A stretch of DNA of 29,913 nucleotides from an uncultured Bacillaceae bacterium (GTDB lineage Bacteria; Bacillota; Bacilli; Bacillales; Caldibacillaceae), in the NCBI GenBank assembly GCA_937934645.1, contig CALGYZ010000059.1:1-29913 (forward strand), given 5' to 3'. The notes beneath the pieces are model-generated. The model saw only the letters and a list, made by a program, of their open reading frames with translations. It was not told where the DNA came from and did no database searches. Shown piece by piece: positions 17,316 through 25,516 of the stretch (position 1 is the stretch's first letter; each line of letters starts with the position of its first letter). The position numbers were made by a program, and so were the translations under genes.

Positions 17316-17478
17316 ATTCCTCTTCTTCATTTTTTAACGTCGAAGCGCGCATTCGTTTCTGCGGTTTCGTATTGATTGTACCATTTGCACGTAAAGATGA
17401 AAATTTTGCCTGTGCATGGGGCATTCCGTCAAGTTTATTTTTTCTGATCGGAAAATTTTTCGCTTTATTGCGGACCAT
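17314..17478 (-). CDS. sspK: Small acid-soluble spore protein K
   Basis: A 54-codon gene reads from ATG 17478 behind AGGGGG. An ATG six bases earlier lies too close to that site. The protein begins MVRNKAKNFPIRKNKLDG and has the conserved SspK core ANGTINTKPQKRMRAS near residues 31-46, which corresponds to ADGTINQHPQERMRAS in B. subtilis. It is a minor spore-core protein made in the forespore, so the organism forms endospores. The tail NEEEE is longer and more acidic than in B. subtilis SspK (50 residues). The larger plus-strand open frame over the same bases is a shadow. Confidence 0.9.
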   Translation of the reverse strand: MVRNKAKNFPIRKNKLDGMPHAQAKFSSLRANGTINTKPQKRMRASTLKNEEEE

Positions 17479-17511
17479 GTTCATTCCCCCTTAATTACCG
17501 TAAAACAAAAG

Positions 17512-17535
17512 AAGTGCGTAAATATATACGCACTT
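17512..17535 (-). terminator. Hairpin after yfhP
   Basis: AAGTGCGTA (17512-17520) pairs perfectly with TACGCACTT (17527-17535). Reading out of yfhP on the minus strand it is followed by CTTTTGTTTT, so it can end that transcript before sspK. Confidence 0.6.
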
Positions 17536-17600
17536 TTATTTTGAACAAAAGTCGCCGTTATTTACTGAAATATTTATGGTTCCGGTTCCTGGTTTTGTAA

Positions 17601-18581
17601 TTAGTGGGGCAAAACTTGCAATTTTTCGCGCAATTTCTTTTTATTGTAAATCCAGCCTGTATATGATGTTAAAACATTTAGATTATGATCGAGCTTGACT
17701 ATGGCAAAAAACGGATAATGATCTTTGCTCCGGTAGCGCAGGTCGATAAAACGCACTTCGGTATAGTGCCGGTCTCTTTCGATTTCCCAACGGTACACGG
17801 GAGAAAACGACAGAAAGGCCGCAACATTTTTATCCTTTACCGCCGCATTCATGACCGGGTCATCCGGTAATGGGATGCGGTCAAATTCATCCACAATATG
17901 AAAGGAATTGCGATATGCACGGCCGACGTAAAATTTATTTTCCGTAACCACGGCAACCCGCCAATGGAAAAACTTCACCGTCGGACTTAGTATAATCCGC
18001 TCTGCATCCGGTATTCGTTTTTTAATGACGGAAATGAGGGTTTTTCTGATGATATACCGGTATAAATAATAACCGGCAATGATGATATACATAACCGGAA
18101 AAATAATGCGGGGGTCTCTGCCGGAAAACCATAATGCAATGCCGGCAAGATGAATGCCGAAAATGAACGGGTCGAACGTATGGATCCAGCCTAGTGCCAC
18201 CCATTTTGAAGAAAACGGGCGCAATGCCTGGGTTCCGTATGCGTTGAAGATGTCAACGAACACGTGCAGGAAGACAGCGATGAAGGTCCAAAGCCAAAGA
18301 TGGAATAAATTTGCTTCCGGGAAAAATAAAGCTAAAATGCCCGTAATGGCGAGCGGCCATAAAAATAAAGCAGGTACAGAGTGGGTAACTCCGCGGTGAT
18401 TGCGTATATAAACCGCATTGTTCCGCAGTTTTAAAACTGTATCAATATCAGGAATCTGGGACCCGGCTACCGCTCCGATGAATACAGCATGAAACGTTTC
18501 GGAGTGATGGTATACGGCCGGATCGATGGTTGCCAACCCGCCGATTGCGACACCCATTAATAAATGTGTTCCAGTGTCCAA
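17601..18581 (-). CDS. yfhP: YfhP, membrane-bound metal-dependent hydrolase family
   Basis: A 326-residue integral membrane protein (327 in B. subtilis) of the YdjM/DUF457 hydrolase family. The TTG start at 18581 has GGAGG seven bases upstream. The N-terminal half carries the family's metal-type motifs: THLLMG with His6, the PDIDT acidic pair near residues 45-47, and HRGVTHS with His62 and His67. These are interspersed with four or five membrane helices. The C-terminal half (from about 190) is a soluble beta-rich domain. It is divergent from mutY with a 109-base gap. No substrate is known; B. subtilis YfhP has been discussed as a regulator of neighbouring genes, which I cannot confirm here. 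Confidence 0.88.
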   Translation of the reverse strand: MDTGTHLLMGVAIGGLATIDPAVYHHSETFHAVFIGAVAGSQIPDIDTVLKLRNNAVYIRNHRGVTHSVPALFLWPLAITGILALFFPEANLFHLWLWTFIAVFLHVFVDIFNAYGTQALRPFSSKWVALGWIHTFDPFIFGIHLAGIALWFSGRDPRIIFPVMYIIIAGYYLYRYIIRKTLISVIKKRIPDAERIILSPTVKFFHWRVAVVTENKFYVGRAYRNSFHIVDEFDRIPLPDDPVMNAAVKDKNVAAFLSFSPVYRWEIERDRHYTEVRFIDLRYRSKDHYPFFAIVKLDHNLNVLTSYTGWIYNKKKLREKLQVLPH

Positions 18582-18690
18582 TTGAATACCTCCAGAAATT
18601 GTTGCGGGATTTTTTCAATACCGGACATGCCATCTGTTATTATTCGCTTTTTTTGTTTAAATATAGTTTTACCATGCGGAGGGTTATGTT

Positions 18691-19794
18691 GTGAAAGATA
18701 ACGTAGACCATATTTTAAAAAACTTTGATAAAAATGCATTTCAGGTTGCGCTCATCAGCTGGTTCAAAGCTGAGATGCGGGATCTTCCATGGCGGAAAGA
18801 TAAAGATCCGTATAAAGTCTGGGTTTCGGAAGTTATGTTGCAGCAAACAAGGGTGGACACAGTAATTCCGTATTTTAACCGGTTTATTGAAAAATATCCT
18901 GATGTCGAATCCCTGGCTAAAGCCGACGAGCAGGAATTATTAAAAATGTGGGAAGGACTCGGTTATTATTCCCGAGTAAAAAACTTGCACTCTGCCGTAA
19001 AAGAAGTTCAGGAGCGGTATGGCGGGGTTATTCCGGATGATGAAAAAAAATTCCGTGAATTAAAAGGGGTAGGCCCTTATACAGCTGGGGCAGTATTAAG
19101 CATTGCCTATAACAAGCCGGTTCCGGCTGTAGACGGAAATGTCATGCGGGTGATATCCAGAATTTTTAATTTGACAGATGATATTAGTAAAACGGCTACG
19201 AGGAGGAAAATTGAAAAAGTCGTGTCAGAAATAATATCGGTGAAAGATCCGTCAAGTTTTAACCAGGGAATGATGGAACTCGGCGCTCTTGTATGCACAC
19301 CGAGAAATCCTTCCTGCCTGTTATGTCCCGTACGTGAGTATTGCCGTGCTTTTCACGCAGGTACGGAAAGGGATTTACCCGTAAAAACAAAACAAAAGAA
19401 AGGCAAAAAAATTGACTATATTGCTGTTGTGTTAAAGGATCAGACCGGAAAGATCCTGATCCGCAAGCGGCCGGATGAAGGACTGCTGGCCAGTCTGTGG
19501 GAGTTTCCAATGATTGAGGCGGAAAAGCTGTCAAAAAACGTTCTACCTGCACTGGAAAAGCAGTTTTTTAATAAATATGGGGCAGAAATCCGTATAGATA
19601 AACCGCTTTGTATGGTCGAACATGTCTTTTCCCATCTAAGTTGGAGAATTCAGGCATACCAGGGTACATACACAGGTGAAATTGAGGAAAACAGCCGTTT
19701 AAAAGCTGTTCCGACTGAAAAAGTGGAAACCTATCCGTTTCCGGTCCCGTTTCAAAAAATTTGGCAAGCATATAAAGAGGAAGGGAGTAATTAA
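18691..19794 (+). CDS. mutY: A/G-specific adenine DNA glycosylase
   Basis: MutY removes adenine mispaired with 8-oxoguanine. The product is 367 residues from GTG 18691, with GGAGGG upstream. The catalytic domain has LPWR (32-35), catalytic Glu47 in SEVMLQQT, the helix-hairpin-helix LKGVGPYTAGA (124-134) and Asp148 in VPAVDGN. The iron-sulfur cluster ligands are complete as Cys202-X6-Cys209-X2-Cys212-X5-Cys218. A NUDIX-like C-terminal domain (IDYIAVVLKD onward, with RPDEGLLASLWEFPM) recognises the oxidised base. All key residues are in place. A terminator overlaps the stop codon. Confidence 0.96.
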   Translation: MKDNVDHILKNFDKNAFQVALISWFKAEMRDLPWRKDKDPYKVWVSEVMLQQTRVDTVIPYFNRFIEKYPDVESLAKADEQELLKMWEGLGYYSRVKNLHSAVKEVQERYGGVIPDDEKKFRELKGVGPYTAGAVLSIAYNKPVPAVDGNVMRVISRIFNLTDDISKTATRRKIEKVVSEIISVKDPSSFNQGMMELGALVCTPRNPSCLLCPVREYCRAFHAGTERDLPVKTKQKKGKKIDYIAVVLKDQTGKILIRKRPDEGLLASLWEFPMIEAEKLSKNVLPALEKQFFNKYGAEIRIDKPLCMVEHVFSHLSWRIQAYQGTYTGEIEENSRLKAVPTEKVETYPFPVPFQKIWQAYKEEGSN

Positions 19795-19815
19795 TGCTTC
19801 GTTACTCCCTTTTTT
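19783..19815 (+). terminator. Terminator of mutY
   Basis: GGGAGTAA (19783-19790) pairs with TTACTCCC (19802-19809), followed by six T. The left arm overlaps the last codons of mutY. Confidence 0.88.
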
Positions 19816-19819
19816 GCCG

Positions 19820-20041
19820 TCATTGATCAACAGCAGTATATGTGCCGTTTATAGAAGCGATTCCTTGTAACCCGTCCCTGGATTCGATTTCTTTCACAAT
19901 TGCCTTATATATCGATTGACCTTCTTGATTTAAATAAGGCATAATTTGTTGAAAGGAATGATGAAAATAGGCAAGTTCATCATTCTCCCAGCTTTTCAGG
20001 GACATCATTGAAAGTTCGGTAAAATCCCTACCAGAGTACAT
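19820..20041 (-). CDS. yfhS: YfhS family protein
   Basis: The frame can open at 20086, but ATG 20041 (MYSGRDFTELSMMSLKSW) has GGGGTG six bases upstream. It gives 73 residues, against 74 for B. subtilis YfhS, so I use it. The protein is soluble and helical with a conserved aromatic and acidic middle (NDELAYFHHSFQQIMPYLNQEG), then IYKAIVKEIESRDGL. B. subtilis YfhS is linked to sporulation control, but no biochemical role can be read. It lies between mutY and fabL on the opposite strand, as in B. subtilis, and its 3' end abuts the mutY terminator. Confidence 0.82.
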   Translation of the reverse strand: MYSGRDFTELSMMSLKSWENDELAYFHHSFQQIMPYLNQEGQSIYKAIVKEIESRDGLQGIASINGTYTAVDQ

Positions 20042-20079
20042 AATTAACACCCCGTTTTTTATCGTGGCAAAATATGAAA

Positions 20080-20108
20080 CGGACATGCGCGTTTTTTACA
20101 GGTATAAT
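20080..20108 (+). promoter_or_regulatory. fabL promoter
   Basis: CGGACA (20080-20085), a 17-bp spacer and a consensus TATAAT (20103-20108) lie 27 bases before the fabL ATG. Confidence 0.65.
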
Positions 20109-20135
20109 TGGAAAACAAAAGAAAGGGATGAGAAT

Positions 20136-20885
20136 ATGGCCAACAAAGTCGCTTTAGTCACTGGTTCCAGCAGGGGAATTGGCAAAAAAACGGCCCTCCG
20201 GCTGGCGGAGAAAGGATATGACGTAGTTATAAACTATGCCAGAAGCAAATCAAAGGCTGAAGAAACGGCGGAAGAAATTGAAAAGCTAGGCAGAAAAGCT
20301 TTAGTGGTCCGAGCGCATATCGGCAATGTGGATAAAATTAAGGAAATGTTCACAAAAATTGACGAAACTTTCGGACGGCTCGATGTTCTTATTAATAACG
20401 CCGCCTCAGGCGTGCAACGTCCGGTGATGGATATTGAAGAAAAGCATTGGGACTGGACGATGGATATTAACAGCAAAGGATTATTATTTTGTGCACAGGA
20501 AGCGGCAAAACGGATGGAAAAAAACGGCGGCGGTAAAATTATTAATCTGAGCTCGATCGGTGCCGGCCGCTATTTGGAAAACTATACCCTGGTCGGCACT
20601 TCCAAAGCGGCTGTTGAATCACTCACCAGGTATTTAGCTGTTGAACTCGCTCCGAAAAACATTATTGTTAATGCTGTTTCCGGCGGCGCCGTTGATACAG
20701 AGGCATTAAAACATTTTCCGAACCGGGAACATTTGTTGGAAGATGCAAAAAGAAATACTCCTGCTGGAAGAATGGTGGAGATGGACGATATTGTTAATGT
20801 AATCATGTTTTTAATATCTGACGAAGCTTCCATGATCCGGGGGCAGACGATCGTTGTCGACGGCGGCCGCTCGCTATTAGTCTGA
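20136..20885 (+). CDS. fabL: Enoyl-[acyl-carrier-protein] reductase III (NADPH)
   Basis: FabL is a short-chain dehydrogenase that reduces the enoyl-ACP double bond in fatty acid elongation. In B. subtilis it works beside FabI and is less sensitive to triclosan. The product is 249 residues from ATG 20136, behind AAAGGGATG; an earlier in-frame ATG at 20064 is upstream of the promoter and rejected. It has the cofactor motif TGSSRGIG (9-16), NNAA (87-90), catalytic Ser140, and Tyr150-X6-Lys157, which is one residue offset from B. subtilis (151/158). The tail has QTIVVDGGRS. Synteny (yfhS-fabL-sspE) supports FabL over a generic SDR. Confidence 0.92.
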   Translation: MANKVALVTGSSRGIGKKTALRLAEKGYDVVINYARSKSKAEETAEEIEKLGRKALVVRAHIGNVDKIKEMFTKIDETFGRLDVLINNAASGVQRPVMDIEEKHWDWTMDINSKGLLFCAQEAAKRMEKNGGGKIINLSSIGAGRYLENYTLVGTSKAAVESLTRYLAVELAPKNIIVNAVSGGAVDTEALKHFPNREHLLEDAKRNTPAGRMVEMDDIVNVIMFLISDEASMIRGQTIVVDGGRSLLV

Positions 20886-20962
20886 GTGTTTCCATTCAAT
20901 AAGTGTATGCAAGAATAATTCACCTCAAATTGGACAAAGTATTCATTGTGGAGGTGATATGA

Positions 20963-21142
20963 ATGGCTAAAAAGAGTAAAACTTCTGCCGGCACAAATAT
21001 CCAACATGTAAAACAACAAAATGCCCAAGCGGCTCAAGGCGGACAAGGTCAATACGGCACTGAATTTGCCAGCGAAACGGATGCACAACATGTCCGCCAG
21101 CAAAATCAACAGGCAGAACAAAAGAAACAACAAAACTCATAA
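20963..21142 (+). CDS. sspE: Gamma-type small acid-soluble spore protein, short form
   Basis: A 59-codon gene from ATG 20963, behind GGAGGTGAT. Its Gln/Ala-rich product has two copies of an NxQHVxQQNxQA unit (TNIQHVKQQNAQAAQ and TDAQHVRQQNQQAEQ) around one linker, GQGQYGTEFASE. The end (AEQKKQQNS) matches B. subtilis SspE almost residue for residue. B. subtilis SspE has 84 residues with three such units and two linkers, so this one lacks a repeat. TEFASE is the type of site cut by the germination protease GPR. It stores amino acids in the spore and does not bind DNA. Transcription by forespore sigma-G is expected, but I found no clear promoter. Confidence 0.92.
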   Translation: MAKKSKTSAGTNIQHVKQQNAQAAQGGQGQYGTEFASETDAQHVRQQNQQAEQKKQQNS

Positions 21143-21169
21143 AAACTACCCGGGTGAATGATATCTCTA

Positions 21170-21204
21170 AAGACGCTTCAATTTACTGAAGCGTCTTCTT
21201 TTTT
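21170..21204 (+). terminator. Terminator of sspE
   Basis: AAGACGCTTCA (21170-21180) pairs perfectly with TGAAGCGTCTT (21187-21197), followed by C and six T. Confidence 0.92.
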
Positions 21205-21370
21205 GCCGGTTTTCCCAAGACGGTGTGTATGAGAAAAAATCGATTGTTTTAAAAACGAAAGGAAAATCGTTATAATATAGAAATAGCGCAAAATGTCCTG
21301 ATACGCAGTTTCGGTTGTCCGTAAGTGCGTATATATTTAAAAGTTCGGAATAGAAAGCAGGGGATCAAAT

Positions 21371-21904
21371 ATGGGTGTTCCCACAGAGGGAGACTGTATT
21401 CAAATTCACAGTTATAAACATAACGGTAAAATTCACCGGATATGGGAAGAAACGACAGTTTTAAAAGGAACAAAAAATATTGTAATCGGAGCCAATGACC
21501 GGACGACCGTTACAGAGTCGGACGGGAGAACATGGATTACCCGTGAACCGGCCATATGTTATTTTCATTCTAAATATTGGTTTAACATTATCGGAATGTT
21601 GCGGAGTCACGGTGTTTACTATTATTGCAACCTGAGTTCGCCCTTTGTATATGACGGTGAAGCATTGAAATACATCGACTATGATCTGGATATAAAAGTT
21701 TTTCCCGACATGACTTACGTTTTGCTTGATGAGGATGAATATGAGGAACATCGTAGACAAATGGGGTATCCGGATGTCATTGACAAAATTTTAAAGAAGA
21801 ATATCGAAAATTTAATTGATTGGATTTGTCAGAGAAAAGGACCGTTTGCACCGGATTTTATCGATTTTTGGTATGATGAATTTTTATCTATCCGTAAATA
21901 TTAG
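21371..21904 (+). CDS. ygaC: DUF402 nucleoside tri/diphosphate phosphatase-like protein
   Basis: A 177-residue cytoplasmic protein (176 in B. subtilis) of the UPF0374/DUF402 group; staphylococcal members are reported as nucleoside tri- and diphosphatases (Ntdp). The N-terminal part starts MGVPTEGDCIQIHSYKHNGK and has the conserved RTWITREPAICYF segment. The core VYYYCNLSSPFVYDGEALKYIDYDLDIKV-type stretch near residues 79-110, plus DEDEYEEHRRQMGYP, carries the aromatic, Asp and Glu residues expected to bind metal and nucleotide. The ATG at 21371 follows CAGGGGAT. A TATAAT at 21271-21276 may be its promoter, with a weak -35. ygaD follows after 50 bases. The activity is inferred from the family. 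Confidence 0.88.
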   Translation: MGVPTEGDCIQIHSYKHNGKIHRIWEETTVLKGTKNIVIGANDRTTVTESDGRTWITREPAICYFHSKYWFNIIGMLRSHGVYYYCNLSSPFVYDGEALKYIDYDLDIKVFPDMTYVLLDEDEYEEHRRQMGYPDVIDKILKKNIENLIDWICQRKGPFAPDFIDFWYDEFLSIRKY

Positions 21905-21954
21905 GGTTTGCAAATATTAAGTATAACGGTGAACGTACAGGGAGAGGAATTTTT

Positions 21955-23700
21955 ATGGAGAGCATAAAGCGGTATATGAAGTTTGTGAAGCCTTACAAGA
22001 TGCAAATAATTGCAACGCTCATCATCGGAATTATTAAGTTTGCAATTCCGTTGCTAATTCCTTTGCTGATTAAATATGTCATTGACGATGTGATTTATAA
22101 TGAGCAATTAACACAGGATGAAAAAATCATTCATTTAGGCATTGCGGTCGGAATTGCCGCTTTTATTTTTCTGATCATCAGGCCGCCCGTCGAATACTAC
22201 CGGCAATATTTTGCCCAATGGACAGCGAATAAAATATTATTTGATATCCGGCAAAAATTATATACTCATTTACAAAAACTGGGATTAAATTTTTATTCCA
22301 ATAAAAAAACTGGCGAAATCATTTCCCGGGTGATAAACGATGTCGAGCAAACGAAAGATTTTGTCGTCACCGGTTTAATGAATGTTTGGATTGATTTAAC
22401 GACGATTGTCATTACTGCTGCGATCATGTTTACAATGGATGTGAAGCTGACACTCGTTTCGATCATTATGCTTCCGTTTTATGCCGTTTCAGTAAAATAT
22501 TTTTTTGGAAATTTAAGGAAATTGACCCGCCGGCGCTCCCAGGCTCTGGCTGAAGTGCAAGGTTACTTGCATGAGCGGGTCCAGGGAGTTGCTGTCATTA
22601 AGACGTTCGCTATTGAAGAGCATGATGAAAAGTTATTTAAGAAAACAAACGGAAACTTTTTAAAAAAAGCTTTAAAACATACAAGCTGGAATGCGAAAGC
22701 TTTTGCAGTTGTAAATACGATTACGGATATTTCCCCCCTTCTAGTGATCGCCTATGCCGGTTATCAGGTCATTCAGGGGGATCTAACGGTCGGTACTTTA
22801 GTAGCCTTTACCGGATATATCGAACGTTTATACAATCCGTTAAGACGGCTCGTCAATTCATCTACCGTTTTAACCCAGTCCATTGCTTCAATGGACCGTG
22901 TTTTTGATTTAATGGATGAACAGTATGACATTGTAGAACGGAAAGATGCGGTTCCGGTGAAAAAAGCAGAGGGAGAAATTATTTTTGATTCTGTTTATTT
23001 CTCCTATTATCAAAATGAAAATGATGTGCTTCACGACATTAATTTAAAGATTGAGAAAGGACAAACGGTTGCTTTTGTCGGTATGAGCGGCGGGGGAAAA
23101 TCAACGCTGGTCAGCCTTTTGCCGCGGTTTTACGATGTAAAAAAAGGAAGAATATTGCTTGACGGCACAGACATTCGGGATTATAAACTGAAAGATCTCC
23201 GTGACCAGATTGGTATGGTATTACAGGACAGTATTTTGTTCAGTGATACGGTAAAAGAAAATATTTTATTGGGAAAACCGAATGCGACTGATGAAGAAGT
23301 GATCAAGGCGGCAAAACTGGCCAATGCCTATGACTTTATCATGGAACTTCCAGAAGGATTCGATACAAAAGTGGGAGAACGGGGAGTGAAATTGTCCGGG
23401 GGTCAAAAGCAACGCATCGCCATCGCACGGGTGTTTTTGAAAAATCCGCCCATTTTAATATTAGATGAAGCGACATCGGCACTGGATCTGGAAAGTGAAT
23501 ATTTAATCCAGGAAGCTCTGGATAAACTGGCAAAGGACCGGACAACTTTAATCGTCGCCCACCGGTTGTCCACCATCACTCATGCGGATTGCATCGTCCT
23601 CATTGAACATGGAAAAATTGTTGAAATGGGTACCCATGAAGAATTGATGGCGAAGAAAGGAAATTATTATAATCTTTTCCAAGTGCAACAATTGGAATAA
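21955..23700 (+). CDS. ygaD: ABC exporter YgaD, ATP-binding and permease fused
   Basis: A 581-residue half-transporter of the type I multidrug/lipid exporter group (MsbA/BmrA-like), expected to work as a homodimer. Six membrane helices run over residues 15-300. The ATPase domain from about 340 has Walker A GMSGGGKST (376-384), signature LSGGQKQ (from 480), Walker B PILILDEATSALD, and the switch histidine in VAHRLST. The ATP site looks fully functional, and the exported substrate is unknown. ATG 21955 has AGGGAGAGGA upstream. It is probably co-transcribed with ygaC, and the pair is conserved in B. subtilis. The stop is followed at once by a bidirectional terminator. Confidence 0.9.
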   Translation: MESIKRYMKFVKPYKMQIIATLIIGIIKFAIPLLIPLLIKYVIDDVIYNEQLTQDEKIIHLGIAVGIAAFIFLIIRPPVEYYRQYFAQWTANKILFDIRQKLYTHLQKLGLNFYSNKKTGEIISRVINDVEQTKDFVVTGLMNVWIDLTTIVITAAIMFTMDVKLTLVSIIMLPFYAVSVKYFFGNLRKLTRRRSQALAEVQGYLHERVQGVAVIKTFAIEEHDEKLFKKTNGNFLKKALKHTSWNAKAFAVVNTITDISPLLVIAYAGYQVIQGDLTVGTLVAFTGYIERLYNPLRRLVNSSTVLTQSIASMDRVFDLMDEQYDIVERKDAVPVKKAEGEIIFDSVYFSYYQNENDVLHDINLKIEKGQTVAFVGMSGGGKSTLVSLLPRFYDVKKGRILLDGTDIRDYKLKDLRDQIGMVLQDSILFSDTVKENILLGKPNATDEEVIKAAKLANAYDFIMELPEGFDTKVGERGVKLSGGQKQRIAIARVFLKNPPILILDEATSALDLESEYLIQEALDKLAKDRTTLIVAHRLSTITHADCIVLIEHGKIVEMGTHEELMAKKGNYYNLFQVQQLE

Positions 23701-23702
23701 AA

Positions 23703-23728
23703 AAGGACTGTCTTTTCAGACGGTCCTT
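23703..23728. terminator. Bidirectional terminator between ygaD and ygaE
   Basis: AAGGACTGTC (23703-23712) pairs with GACGGTCCTT (23719-23728) with one G-U pair. The T run is better on the minus strand (six T after the stem), which serves ygaE. Confidence 0.82.
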
Positions 23729-23730
23729 CT

Positions 23731-24801
23731 TCATATTTTTCCTTCCAATAACTTTTCCGGTATTTCTTCGCTGTGATATTCTTCCAGGCTGTTAATCAGG
23801 ATTTCCAGCTTTTCCAATTGTTCATTGTAATCGATGATTTCTGCGATCAACAGGAAAATATGGGCGGTTTCTGCATCGTCCGCAGCTTGTTTTTGATAAT
23901 CTTCGAACTGCTTTAGCAGTTTGGTTCTTTTGTTCTCGTATTCTTTCATTTCTTTTTCGTGATGTTGAATCGCCTTTCCGATATAACGTATTAACAGATG
24001 TTCATGATTGGTAATTAACTCGTCCAATACAGTAATAATGTTGTTGGCGGTATTTTCCGGCAGCCGGAGGAAATCATGGTCATAATGGTTCATTATTTTT
24101 AAAATATCCAATGCTTTTTTTGCAGTTGTGATCATTTGCCGGTAGACGACAAGCTTTCTCATTTTACTCCATTTTTTCTTTTTTAAAAATGTCCGTTCCT
24201 CTTTATAAAGCAAATAAATTTGATCAAGCCGGATCAATCGTTCTTTCAATGCTTCCATATCTTTTTTCAGTAACGTTGTATCCGTCCCCTGGTGATTCGT
24301 AATCCGGATCCATTTTAAAATTTCGCCGGTGATTTCGGAAATGGACTGATACAACTTTGTTTCGTATTTTGGCGGAAGGAAAATCAAATTTATGATAAAC
24401 GCGGAAAAAATTCCGAGCATGATTGTTAAAAAACGTAAGACGGCAAATGTAATAAATTCATCCTGCGGTGTTTCCATAATGATGATTAATGTTACGACTG
24501 AAAGGGAAATGGTATCAATTTTCAAGCGTAAATTAATCATGATCAAAATGACCGCTGCAAGTCCGATAATCAGAAAGTGGTTACCGAACAAAAGAGTAAA
24601 GACAATCGCAATAATTGCTCCCATTAAATTTCCTTGAACTTGCTCAAGAATTTTCAAATAAGAGCGGTAAATCGAAGGTTGTATGGCAAAAACAGCTGAA
24701 ATTCCGGCAAACATGGGTGTAGGTAACCGGAGCAGCTCAGCCAGCATCAATGCTAATACAACGGCAAGCCCCGTTTTAAAGATCCGCGCACCGAGTTTCA
24801 T
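23731..24801 (-). CDS. ygaE: YgaE, aromatic acid exporter (FUSC/ArAE) family
   Basis: A 356-residue membrane protein (355 in B. subtilis). The N-terminal 140 residues form about five or six hydrophobic helices, including MFAGISAVFAIQPSIYRS, which is the typical start of the aromatic acid exporter/DUF939 group. The C-terminal 200 residues are a long helical, partly coiled-coil cytoplasmic domain rich in Lys and Glu (MEALKERLIRLDQIYLLYKEE, KEMKEYENKRTKLLKQFEDYQ). ATG 24801 follows GAAAGGAAC. Family membership is clear, but the substrate is not known. It is transcribed toward ygaD and shares the terminator between them. Confidence 0.88.
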   Translation of the reverse strand: MKLGARIFKTGLAVVLALMLAELLRLPTPMFAGISAVFAIQPSIYRSYLKILEQVQGNLMGAIIAIVFTLLFGNHFLIIGLAAVILIMINLRLKIDTISLSVVTLIIIMETPQDEFITFAVLRFLTIMLGIFSAFIINLIFLPPKYETKLYQSISEITGEILKWIRITNHQGTDTTLLKKDMEALKERLIRLDQIYLLYKEERTFLKKKKWSKMRKLVVYRQMITTAKKALDILKIMNHYDHDFLRLPENTANNIITVLDELITNHEHLLIRYIGKAIQHHEKEMKEYENKRTKLLKQFEDYQKQAADDAETAHIFLLIAEIIDYNEQLEKLEILINSLEEYHSEEIPEKLLEGKI

Positions 24802-24854
24802 TGTTAATGTTCCTTTCTTTCATGATTCAACGCTTCTTTTCAAACACTCTTGAA

Positions 24855-24883
24855 ATTGTATTGGAATGTATCCAAAAATTCAA
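24855..24883 (-). promoter_or_regulatory. ygaE promoter
   Basis: On the minus strand, TTGAAT (24883-24878), a 17-bp spacer and TACAAT (24860-24855) lie about 54 bases before the ygaE ATG. Confidence 0.6.
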
Positions 24884-24930
24884 CAGGATATTTTTATTTC
24901 TGACATACCTGCATGAAAAGGAATTTATTA

Positions 24931-25413
24931 TTAAATATTGTGATTCCGTTCTTTACGGAAGTCAATAACCGTCCTTACAACAAAGGAGGCCGGAATTGTA
25001 TAACCGATTAATGCTTCAATAACGGCAATAAACCTTCCAAAACCCGCAGGCGTAACATCACCGTATCCGACTGAAAACAATGTCATTCCGCTGAAATAAA
25101 AGCTTGTCTGGATTGACTTCGTGAAACCTTTCACTTCCTTTCCGTTCTCCAGCAGAACCGAATAGCCGTTTTGTAGAAAAATAAAATAAATAAGCCCGAA
25201 GCCGAGAAAAATTGTCACATAAATGAAGATCAGATATATGAAACTTTCCCATGATAAAAACTTTTTCTGCAAAGCATACGGAATAAAAAGTGTGCGTATG
25301 CTCATTCCGATTACAAATATGATAACAAATAATAATACATAACCGAACATCATGCACCCCGGTTTTAAAATCATTTTAAACTTTTTTACTAATATACGCT
25401 TCTGACGGACCAA
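24931..25413 (-). CDS. Two-pore-helix-type K+ channel protein
   Basis: Up to 160 residues of a small ion channel (Ion_trans_2 family). There is a hydrophobic helix at about 22-45, a second at 58-80, a pore loop with the selectivity filter SVGYGDVTP near 117-125, and a last helix at 132-150 ending in RTVIDFRKERN. The filter matches the K+ consensus TxGYGD except that Thr is Ser. No RCK/TrkA_N regulatory domain follows. The start is uncertain: TTG 25413 lacks a clear ribosome site, and the double ATG near 25350 has GGGGTG only a few bases before it. It lies where gsaB is found between ygaE and bcp in B. subtilis. Confidence 0.82.
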   Translation of the reverse strand: MVRQKRILVKKFKMILKPGCMMFGYVLLFVIIFVIGMSIRTLFIPYALQKKFLSWESFIYLIFIYVTIFLGFGLIYFIFLQNGYSVLLENGKEVKGFTKSIQTSFYFSGMTLFSVGYGDVTPAGFGRFIAVIEALIGYTIPASFVVRTVIDFRKERNHNI

Positions 25414-25516
25414 ACATGTTCGGCCCGTATACTTGTTCCTGTTTTCGGATGCAATAGATTGTAATTTTTTTCTAAATTCGGTAATGTAAAACTAGTAACC
25501 AAATGGAGGGGTGTAT

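Noticed and set aside
17291..17494. A plus-strand open frame opposite sspK
   Set aside because: It is a shadow of sspK, which has a conserved spore protein core. The plus frame begins inside the yfhH terminator.
20912..20941. A sigma-G-like promoter (AGAATA, 17 bp, CAAAGTA) before sspE
   Set aside because: The match is partial, and the implied start would fall at the ribosome site, leaving almost no leader. It is too weak to annotate.
20582..21133. A 183-codon minus-strand open frame across fabL and sspE
   Set aside because: It runs antisense through two well-supported genes and their intergenic gap. It has no ribosome site and an unlikely composition.
25459..25487. TTGTAA, 17 bp, TAATGT as a bcp promoter
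   Set aside because: The spacing is right, but both hexamers are far from consensus, so it is not separable from AT-rich background.
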